From Pseudofrankia asymbiotica (GTDB lineage: Bacteria; Actinomycetota; Actinomycetes; Frankiales; Frankiaceae), in assembly GCF_001983105.1 (NCBI RefSeq), contig NZ_MOMC01000047.1, forward strand, positions 76,776 to 87,534: a DNA stretch of 10,759 nucleotides, given 5' to 3'. This document shows positions 1 through 5,229 of the stretch, piece after piece. The number at the start of each line of letters is the position of its first letter. Position 1 is the first letter of the stretch. The translations under genes were made by a program, and so were the position numbers. Below the pieces are notes generated by a model. That model worked only from the letters and a program-made list of their open reading frames with translations, searched no databases and was not told the origin of the DNA.

Positions 1-316
1 GGGCGGTCGCCTGGTCGAGGAAGGCGACCAGGCCCAGCCACGGGTCCTCGGCGCGCAGGCACTCCTCGGCGAGCTCGACCAGCTTGCCGATCCGGTCCTC
101 GAACAGGGCGTCGATGAGCAGTTCCTTGGTCGGGAACCGCCGGTAGAACGTGCCGATACCGACGCCCGCGCGCCGGGCGATCTCGTCGGTGGTGACATCG
201 AGGCCCTGCTCGGCGAACGCCGTGGCCGCGCCCTCGAGGATCCGCCGCCGGTTGCGCTCGGCGTCGCGCCGCAGCGGCCGGTCGGTGGCCGTCGCCCGCG
301 TCGCCTGCTCCGTCAC
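1..316 (-). CDS. TetR/AcrR-family transcriptional regulator, N-terminal part (cut by window edge)
   Basis: A one-component DNA-binding repressor of the TetR family; the ligand is unknown because the C-terminal sensing domain lies mostly outside the window. Reading from a GTG at 316 to the edge gives 105 residues. A short basic arm (R16-R25) leads into helix 1 (ILEGAATAFAEQG, 26-38) and then the typical helix-turn-helix, TTDEIARRAGVGIGTFYRRF at about 42-61, followed by the usual PTKELLIDALFEDR. The GTG has no Shine-Dalgarno upstream, but a TACGAT hexamer sits exactly 6 nt before it, which suits a leaderless transcript. It lies 129 bp downstream of the pirin gene on the same strand, but a strong hairpin separates the two, so independent transcription is likely. 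The family call is secure; the target genes are not known, the pirin gene being one candidate. Confidence 0.9.
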   Translation of the reverse strand, partial: MTEQATRATATDRPLRRDAERNRRRILEGAATAFAEQGLDVTTDEIARRAGVGIGTFYRRFPTKELLIDALFEDRIGKLVELAEECLRAEDPWLGLVAFLDQATA

Positions 317-322
317 GTACTG

Positions 323-328
323 ATCGTA
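323..328 (-). promoter_or_regulatory. Candidate -10 hexamer TACGAT for a leaderless TetR transcript
   Basis: On the minus strand TACGAT matches the actinobacterial TANNNT -10 pattern and lies 6 nt before the GTG at 316, the spacing expected if transcription begins at the first base of the start codon. No good -35 hexamer is visible. Inference from spacing only. Confidence 0.35.
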
Positions 329-360
329 GACGCCGGCCCGTCGCGGGGCCCAGGAACCGA

Positions 361-403
361 CGGGCTCGCCTTCCGGCGGAAAGCGGGCCGGAAGGCGAGC
401 CCG
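361..403 (-). terminator. Perfect 17-bp hairpin, probable terminator of the pirin gene
   Basis: Arms 361-377 and 387-403 are exact reverse complements (17 bp) around a 9-nt loop. It begins 43 nt after the pirin stop codon and ends 44 nt before the TetR start. No T-run follows on the minus strand, so this would be an intrinsic terminator of the U-less type common in actinobacteria. It could also protect the 3' end of the mRNA. Confidence 0.7.
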
Positions 404-445
404 CCCGACGTGGCGGGCCGCGGCCGGGTCCGCATCGAGCCGTGA

Positions 446-1222
446 TCAGCCGCGGACGGTGGCGTGCATCTCCCAGACGAGGATCTCGCTGGGCTCGGTC
501 GCGGTGACCGTGTTGCCGCCCGTGGCCGTGAAGCGGGCCGCGTCGCCGGTGGCCAGCGCGCCCTCGCCCTCCAGCGTCACCGAGCCGCGGGGCACGAACA
601 GGTGCAGGTACGGCGCGTCGGGCAGGGTGACCGACCCGCCGGGCGCCAGGCGCGCCGCGTGCAGCGCGGCGTACCGGTTGCCGATCCGGATGGCGGCGGC
701 GTCCTTGTCCCGCTCCATGCCGGAGGCCACCGGTACCAGGCCGCCGGCGAGCAGCTCACCGTCGATCTCCAGCTGCTCGTAGCCGGGCTCGATCCCCGCC
801 GTGTCCGGGACGACCCACATCTGGACGAAGTGCACCGGGTCGGTGTGCTCACCCTCGCCGGTGAGGCGCCAGGAGTCGTTCTTCTCCGAGTGCAGGATCC
901 CGGTGCCGGCGCTCATCCGCTGGGCCAGGCCCGGGTAGATGACGCCCGAGTGCCCGGTCGAGTCCTGGTGGACGAGGCCACCGTCCAGCACCCAGGTGAC
1001 GATCTCCATGTCCCGGTGGGGGTGGGTGTCGAAGCCGGTGCCCGGGGCGACGACGTCGTCGTTGTTCACGAGCAGCAGGCCGTGGTGGGTGTTGTCCGGC
1101 GCGTAGTGGTGGCCGAAGGAGAAGGAGTGCTTCGAGTCGAGCCACGACATCCTCGTGGCGTACCGGTCCGGTGCGCGCCGGATGTCGACGCTCGCCTCGC
1201 GGGTCGTGGTCACAGCGGCCAT
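446..1222 (-). CDS. Pirin-family protein (bicupin metalloprotein)
   Basis: A 258-residue protein of the pirin family, cytosolic bicupins that bind a metal (usually Fe) in the N-terminal barrel; some bacterial members have quercetin dioxygenase activity and others bind partner enzymes. The N-terminal cupin holds the complete metal set: HPH at 67-69 (H67, H69) in THPHRDMEIVTWVLDGG, and HSE at 111-113 (H111, E113) in AGTGILHSEKN. The C-terminal cupin runs from about 150 to 255. The start at 1222 was chosen because AGAGAGGA lies 10 nt upstream; a longer in-frame reading to 1297 lacks conserved sequence and covers the operator candidate. Length is slightly above that of the short bacterial pirins (about 230). 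A palindromic operator lies about 60 bp upstream. The family call is firm; the reaction is not predictable. Confidence 0.93.
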   Translation of the reverse strand: MAAVTTTREASVDIRRAPDRYATRMSWLDSKHSFSFGHHYAPDNTHHGLLLVNNDDVVAPGTGFDTHPHRDMEIVTWVLDGGLVHQDSTGHSGVIYPGLAQRMSAGTGILHSEKNDSWRLTGEGEHTDPVHFVQMWVVPDTAGIEPGYEQLEIDGELLAGGLVPVASGMERDKDAAAIRIGNRYAALHAARLAPGGSVTLPDAPYLHLFVPRGSVTLEGEGALATGDAARFTATGGNTVTATEPSEILVWEMHATVRG

Positions 1223-1281
1223 GGTGGCCTGTCCTCTCTTGGCCCGGTCTCCCGGCCTGTTCTCCGGTGCGGCCGGCCCAG

Positions 1282-1303
1282 ATAGTTGCTTGTGCAACCA
1301 TCA
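1282..1303. promoter_or_regulatory. Palindromic operator candidate between pirin and PARG genes
   Basis: GAT-a-GTTGC-ttgt-GCAAC-c-ATC is a 22-bp dyad: 8 of 9 arm positions pair around a 4-nt centre. It sits in the divergent 203-bp gap, 60 bp upstream of the pirin start and 123 bp upstream of the PARG start. Size and symmetry suit a dimeric MarR- or TetR-type regulator. No MarR gene is in the window; the adjacent TetR is a possible binder. The regulator is unknown. Confidence 0.5.
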
Positions 1304-1425
1304 AGCGTCGGCCCCGGTCCGTCATTCCCGCGAGCCCGGGCCGGTGGCGGCGACCTAAGCTTCCCGGCATCCGTATCTCTTCGCGCAAGCCTGGACAACG
1401 GCCACCGGGCTGGCGGGCTGGCCGG

Positions 1426-2331
1426 ATGGACAGACTGGACCGACAGGGGCGGCGCGTGCGGGAGCGGTTGCGGAAGATCGCGGCGGAGACGGTCGGGATC
1501 GTCGACGCCGGCGGGTACACGGCGAGCGACGGGCGACGGGTCGACATCTCCCAGCGGGTGTCGCGGGCCGTCGAGGGCACCGTCCTGTACGGGCCAGAGC
1601 CGGTCGACGTCGTCCCGCCCGCGGGCGGGACGACGCCAGACCCGGCGCCGAGGCCGGCGTCAGGCCGGACACGACCGCCGGGCCGCGTCGAGGTCACGGG
1701 GGAGACCACCTTCGGGGCGGCCCGGCGGATGGTGGCCGCCGGCCCCGGGCCGGTGGCGGCGCTGAACTTCGCCTCGGCCCGCTGGCCGGGCGGAGGCTTC
1801 CTCACGGGTGCCAGGGCTCAGGAGGAGTACCTGTGCCGGCTGTCCGCGTTGTACGCCTGCCTGGTCGGCGTCGACGACTACTACCAGCCGCACAACGCCG
1901 CCGGCACGTCGCTCTACAGCGACCGGGTGCTGCACTCGCCGGCCGTCCCAGTCTTCCGCGCCGACGACTTCAGCCTGCTCCCGGAGCCGGTCGACGTCGG
2001 CATCCTCACCGCGGCGGCGCCGTACGCGACGGGGATCGCCCGCGACGAGCCGCACCTGCTGCCGCTGCTTCCCCAGACCTTCCGGTCCCGCTGCCGGCAG
2101 GTCCTCGCGGTCGCCGCGCGCCATGGATACCGCCGGCTGGTCCTCGGCGCGTGGGGCTGTGGCGCCTTCGGGAACGACCCCGGCGTCGTGGCCGCCGCCT
2201 TCGCCGAGCTGCTGCTGCCCGGCGGCACGTTCGCGGAGCACTTCGACGAGATCGTCTTCGCGATCCTCCGGCAGTACGACTCCGAGTCCGCCACCAGCGA
2301 CATCTTCGCCTCGGCCCTGCGCCTGACCTGA
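1426..2331 (+). CDS. Bacterial-type poly(ADP-ribose) glycohydrolase, TIGR02452/DUF2263 family
   Basis: A 301-residue macrodomain-fold enzyme of the microbial PARG family, predicted to hydrolyse the ribose-ribose bonds of ADP-ribose polymers or to remove terminal ADP-ribose. The PARG signature GGG-X(6-8)-QEE is intact: G122-G124, then Q132, E133 and E134; the glutamates are the catalytic pair. Before it comes the family strand ALNFASARWPGGG; after it SALYACL, a YY (about 148-149), LYSDRVLHSPAVPVF, and the C-terminal LVLGAWGCGAFGNDP block (GAWGCG at 241-246). The N-terminal helix RLRKIAAETVGIVDAGGY is also family-typical. A linker at about 60-85 carries a 28-bp DNA palindrome. Start is uncertain: ATG 1426 has a weak SD, while GTG 1456 (residue 11) has AGGGG 6 nt upstream. 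It is divergent from pirin and convergent with the 380-aa gene. Confidence 0.9.
   Translation: MDRLDRQGRRVRERLRKIAAETVGIVDAGGYTASDGRRVDISQRVSRAVEGTVLYGPEPVDVVPPAGGTTPDPAPRPASGRTRPPGRVEVTGETTFGAARRMVAAGPGPVAALNFASARWPGGGFLTGARAQEEYLCRLSALYACLVGVDDYYQPHNAAGTSLYSDRVLHSPAVPVFRADDFSLLPEPVDVGILTAAAPYATGIARDEPHLLPLLPQTFRSRCRQVLAVAARHGYRRLVLGAWGCGAFGNDPGVVAAAFAELLLPGGTFAEHFDEIVFAILRQYDSESATSDIFASALRLT
1608..1635. repeat. 28-bp perfect palindrome inside the PARG gene
   Basis: Both strands read the same from 1608 to 1635 (arms of 14 bp meeting at GC, no loop). It encodes part of the VDVVPPAGGTTPD linker, between the N-terminal helical region and the catalytic fold, where the family is variable in length. 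It could extrude as a cruciform or mark a past small insertion. Confidence 0.9.
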
Positions 2332-2359
2332 CCGTGCCGCCTGGGCCGCGCCCCCGCCG

Positions 2360-3502
2360 TCACACCCGCGGCGACGGGCCAGGCGGGCGCGCGGCCAGTG
2401 GCCCACCGAGCCTGGTGGTGTCGATGGACGGCGTGAGGGGATCGGGGCGTGGGTGGTCGGGGAGCACGACCGGGGCCGCCAGGACCGTGTCGTCGTGGCA
2501 GGGACCGTCGCCGATCAGGACCGGCCAGGCGCCCTCGTTGTGGCAGCACGCGGCGTAGGTCACGGCCCACCAGGGCGGGTCGGTCAGCGAGAGAAACCGC
2601 CAGCCCGGCGCGCAGAACACCAGGTGCGCGGCGATCAGCGACCGCCGCAGCGCCTGGCCTCGCGCGGCGGCGCGGTCGGTCACGCCGGGCGCCGTGAGGC
2701 CGTCGGCCGCGGTGCCCGGTGACCATCTCGAGGTGTTCCGGAGCTCGGCGGACAGTCGGGCCGCCCGGAACGGGCCCGGGAGCCACCGGGCGGACAGGCG
2801 CAGCTCGGCGTCGAGCCGAGGCCAGGCGCGGACCACCCGTCCCCGCGCGATGGGCGGCTCCTCCGCCGAAGGCGGCGCGGACGGCCCGGACGGCCCGGAC
2901 GGCCCGGACGGCCTGGACGGCGTGGACGGCGTGGACAGGGCGCCGGCGCGCCACTGCCCACCGGGCGGCGGCGCCCCGGACGGGGCCGCGGTGGGCTGGA
3001 CCTCCCGGCCCGCCGGCGCCACCACCGGGATCGTCCACAGCGCCGGATCGGGGTCCGGGTCCGCGGACCCGACCAGCAGGTCGGCCAGCGGGATGAGCGC
3101 GTCCTCCTCGCAGGCCGCCGCCTCCTGCGAGGCCCCCGGCTCGTCGTGCGGGTCGCGGACGGTGTCCACCGGGGCGAGGCCACCGCGTCGGCTGACCCAC
3201 TCCGACCGGTCGACGAGCCGCAGGAACCGGACCCGCACCCGCAGGACGCCCAGGTCGGTCTGGCGGTCCGGATCGGTGATCAGGCCGGCACCGCCGCCGG
3301 GCTCGTGCTCCAGCAGGCACTCCGCGTGGCAGGAGGAGTGCTCACCGCCGCCGGCGGCGAACGCGGGCGGGACGAGGACACCGAACGGGCCGCACGCCTG
3401 GTGCGCCATCACCCCCGAGAGGCGCGGGTAGAGCTGGTGGCCCCGGTAGAGCACGGCGTCGGCCACCGCGCGGGCCATCTCGACGCCGGTCCGCGCGTTC
3501 AT
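2360..3502 (-). CDS. Hydrogenase-cluster-type hypothetical protein, with low-complexity linker and shortened C-terminus
   Basis: A 380-residue protein with no catalytic motif I can name. Its N-terminal block, VADAVLYRGHQLYP (13-26) followed by GPFGVLVPP and a His/Cys-rich GEHSSCHAECLLE (53-65), then LRVRVRFLRLVD, resembles a roughly 450-500-residue protein that I recall next to DUF6084 in actinobacterial [NiFe]-hydrogenase clusters. The second conserved block, about 225-350, includes RLSAELRNTSRW, SLIAAHLVFCAPGWRFLSLTDPP, NEGAWPVLIGD and TVLAAPVVLPDHP. Between them (about 185-215) is a Pro/Ser/Gly linker encoded by six 9-bp repeats. The C-terminus stops about 30 residues after LPDHP, whereas in the relatives I remember this point is followed by a long acidic helical tail. 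The ATG overlaps the TGA of the DUF6084 gene by 4 bp, so translation is probably coupled. Function unknown; a hydrogenase assembly role is inference. Confidence 0.75.
   Translation of the reverse strand: MNARTGVEMARAVADAVLYRGHQLYPRLSGVMAHQACGPFGVLVPPAFAAGGGEHSSCHAECLLEHEPGGGAGLITDPDRQTDLGVLRVRVRFLRLVDRSEWVSRRGGLAPVDTVRDPHDEPGASQEAAACEEDALIPLADLLVGSADPDPDPALWTIPVVAPAGREVQPTAAPSGAPPPGGQWRAGALSTPSTPSRPSGPSGPSGPSAPPSAEEPPIARGRVVRAWPRLDAELRLSARWLPGPFRAARLSAELRNTSRWSPGTAADGLTAPGVTDRAAARGQALRRSLIAAHLVFCAPGWRFLSLTDPPWWAVTYAACCHNEGAWPVLIGDGPCHDDTVLAAPVVLPDHPRPDPLTPSIDTTRLGGPLAARPPGPSPRV
2881..2934. repeat. Six tandem 9-bp repeats, ACGGCCCGG type
   Basis: Units begin at 2881, 2890, 2899, 2908, 2917 and 2926; the first three are identical ACGGCCCGG and the last three differ at one to three positions. 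In the minus-strand gene they encode the GPS/TPS repeats of the linker. The 9-bp period keeps the frame, so copy-number slippage would alter linker length only. Confidence 0.9.
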
Positions 3503-4335
3503 GACCGCACCGTCCCTCGGCCCATCGCCACAGCTGGATCCAGGGCGGCCGACGCCGACGCCGATGCCGGCATCGGCGCCGTCCTCGCCCTCGCGCCGTC
3601 GGCCGCGTGACCCCGCCGGCCAGCCGTGGGCGCCGTGCCGGTGGCCGGGCCTGGCGAGTCGGCGATCACCTGGTCGCCGGGGCCCGGACCCGTCGTGGCA
3701 CCGGCGGCGGCGAGCAGGGCGAGGATCGCGTCGTCCCAGGAGGAGAGGGCGTTCGTCACCTTGTAGCGGGCGACGGCGTCGACGGTGTCGCGACGCAGCC
3801 GCATCCAGGCCTCGCCGGGGAAGTACGCGTCCATCAGCTGCCGCCAGACCGCCACCGGCAGCCGGTAGCGCGCCTCGAGGTGCCAGGGCACGGGCTCGAC
3901 CCGCGGCCCCGCCAGCGTCGAGTGGAACACCGTGCCGCTGAACAGCAACGACAGCGGGATCACCCCGTCCCGCAGCGTGTGGAAGTACTTCCCGGCGGCG
4001 ACCTCCAGGTCATAGCTCACCGGTATGTGCAGCTCGGCCCCGACACTGCCGACGAACGAGCCGACCGTGGCCGACACCGTCGCGACCGGGAACGTGCGCA
4101 TCGAGCGCGACCACCGCGGCAGGCCGCCGAAGACGGCCCACAGCTGCTCCCGCTCGTCGTCGCGGTAGCCACGCCCCGCCGGCTCGACCCGGACCTGGCA
4201 GCGCAGCGCGATCGCCTGGATCGAGGCTCCGGTCGTCTCGGCGATCCGCAGCCTGGCCACCAGGGTCGGGCTCGCCCCGCAGGGCATCGGCGCGATGTCC
4301 ATACAGTTGAACGCGAACTCGGCCACTTCCGTCAC
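3499..4335 (-). CDS. DUF6084-family protein (hydrogenase-cluster-associated)
   Basis: A 278-residue cytosolic protein that I match to DUF6084, a family of unknown function found in actinobacterial [NiFe]-hydrogenase gene clusters. Recognisable blocks are FNCMDIAPMPCGASPTLVARLRIAE (9-33), IALRCQVRVEP (42-52), IPVSYDLEVAAGKYFHTLRDG (104-124), IPLSLLFSGTVF (126-137), VPWHLEARYRLPVAVWRQLMDAYFP (149-173) and WMRLRRDTVDAVARYK (177-192). The conserved part ends near residue 210; a further 68 residues are Ala/Pro/Gly-rich and look unrelated to the family. The GTG at 4335 has GGTAGGG directly abutting it, while a GTG at 4326 (residue 4) has the same SD at better spacing, so the true start may be 4326. 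Its stop overlaps the next gene by 4 bp, which marks the pair as an operon. A 94-bp gap separates it from the upstream GNAT gene. Confidence 0.8.
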   Translation of the reverse strand: MTEVAEFAFNCMDIAPMPCGASPTLVARLRIAETTGASIQAIALRCQVRVEPAGRGYRDDEREQLWAVFGGLPRWSRSMRTFPVATVSATVGSFVGSVGAELHIPVSYDLEVAAGKYFHTLRDGVIPLSLLFSGTVFHSTLAGPRVEPVPWHLEARYRLPVAVWRQLMDAYFPGEAWMRLRRDTVDAVARYKVTNALSSWDDAILALLAAAGATTGPGPGDQVIADSPGPATGTAPTAGRRGHAADGARARTAPMPASASASAALDPAVAMGRGTVRS

Positions 4336-4429
4336 CCCTACCAGGTGATGCCCGGCCTGGCCGCCGATAACGTCCCGGTCCTGGCCGGCCCCCGGCGGCC
4401 GTCCCGCGCGAGCTCAACCGGTGACGGGC

Positions 4430-5104
4430 TCAGCCGGTGGGCTCTCCCGCGGCGGTGACCGGCTGGGAGGCGGTGAGTGGCTTGCGCAGGACGGTGAAGG
4501 CGAGGTCGTCGCGGCGGGGGAGGCCGAAGCGCTCGTCGCCGTAGGGGAAAGGCTTCGTGTCGCCGGTCGGCCGGTAGCCGCGGCGGACGTACCAGGCGAT
4601 CAGCTCGGTGCGCTGGGAGATCACGTACATCTCCATCCGGTCGGCGTCCCAGACCTCGCGGGCGCGCCGCTCCGCCTCGGCGAGCACCGCCGAGCCGAGC
4701 CCGCCGGCCTGCCTGGTCGGGCGCACGGCGAACATGCCGAAGTAGCCGGTCGAGCCATGCCGTTCCAGCTGGCAACAGGCGATGATCCGCAGGCCGGACT
4801 CCGCCCCGGCGTGGTTCCCGTCGCCGTCGCCGTCCGCGACGGCATGGACGCCTTCGGCGTCGCCCGGGGCCTCCTCCGCCACCAGGATCATCCCGTCGGC
4901 TCCCGCCACGATCTCGACGATCGCCTCGGCGTCGGTGCGCTGGCCGCCGAGCAGGTCGGCCTCGGTGGTCCACCCCGCCCGGCTGGGCTCCCCCCGGTAG
5001 GCCGACGTGATGAGTGCCAGCAGCTCCGGCACGTCATCGAGCGTCGCCGCCCGGAACCGCACGTCAGCCCGCCCCGCCGCTCCATTCGTCCGCACGCCCC
5101 TCAT
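4430..5104 (-). CDS. GNAT-family N-acetyltransferase
   Basis: Predicted acetyl-CoA-dependent N-acetyltransferase of 224 residues; substrate unknown. The fold starts at VRFRAATLDDVPELLALITSAYRG (15-38). The acetyl-CoA pyrophosphate-binding loop of motif A is RQAGGLG at 131-137, after the strand YFGMFAVRP and before the helix SAVLAEAERRARE. The motif B region is MEMYVISQRTELIAWYVRRGY (157-177), with Y172 placed like the general-acid tyrosine, and the end is DDLAFTVLRKPL. A 25-residue Asp/Gly-rich insert (79-103) splits two core strands. ATG 5104 is kept, but GAGG abuts it; GTG 5095 (residue 4) has the same GAGG 9 nt upstream and may be the real start. It lies downstream of the sirtuin gene on the same strand, 125 bp away, with a hairpin and GC-rich repeats between. 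The C-terminal wording resembles small-molecule GNATs more than known lysine acetyltransferases, but this is not decisive. Confidence 0.88.
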   Translation of the reverse strand: MRGVRTNGAAGRADVRFRAATLDDVPELLALITSAYRGEPSRAGWTTEADLLGGQRTDAEAIVEIVAGADGMILVAEEAPGDAEGVHAVADGDGDGNHAGAESGLRIIACCQLERHGSTGYFGMFAVRPTRQAGGLGSAVLAEAERRAREVWDADRMEMYVISQRTELIAWYVRRGYRPTGDTKPFPYGDERFGLPRRDDLAFTVLRKPLTASQPVTAAGEPTG

Positions 5105-5114
5105 CCTCGCAGTG

Positions 5115-5134
5115 CCCGCCGGCTCTCCGGCGGG
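5115..5134 (-). terminator. 8-bp hairpin just upstream of the GNAT gene
   Basis: CCCGCCGG (5115-5122) pairs exactly with CCGGCGGG (5127-5134) around a 4-nt loop. It lies about 96 nt after the sirtuin stop and 10 nt before the GNAT ATG. It could end the sirtuin transcript, or restrain ribosome access to the GNAT start if the two genes are cotranscribed. There is no T-run. Confidence 0.4.
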
Positions 5135-5140
5135 ATCGGG

Positions 5141-5195
5141 GTCGGCCGGGGTCGGCCGGGGCGGCGGTGTCGGGCGGGGCGGCGGTGTCGGGCGG
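5141..5195. repeat. GC-rich tandem repeats between sirtuin and GNAT genes
   Basis: Two adjacent copies of the 10-mer GTCGGCCGGG (5141-5150, 5151-5160) are followed by two copies of an 18-bp unit beginning GCGGCGGTGTCGGGC (5161-5178 and 5179-5195, the second lacking its last base). The stretch is non-coding on the gene strand and probably arose by slippage. Confidence 0.85.
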
Positions 5196-5229
5196 TGGCG
5201 GGCCCGTGTGTGGCCGCGGGCGACGGCCC

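Noticed and set aside
464..1285. Long plus-strand open frame opposite the pirin gene
   Set aside because: It mirrors the GC-biased codons of the pirin gene, has no motifs, and the minus-strand product is a complete pirin.
2332..2359. Shared terminator between the convergent PARG and 380-aa genes
   Set aside because: The 28-bp gap is GC-rich but shows no clean inverted repeat.
1914..3320. 468-codon minus-strand frame spanning the PARG end and the 380-aa gene
   Set aside because: It overlaps two better-supported genes and gives low-complexity Ala/Arg/Gly sequence.
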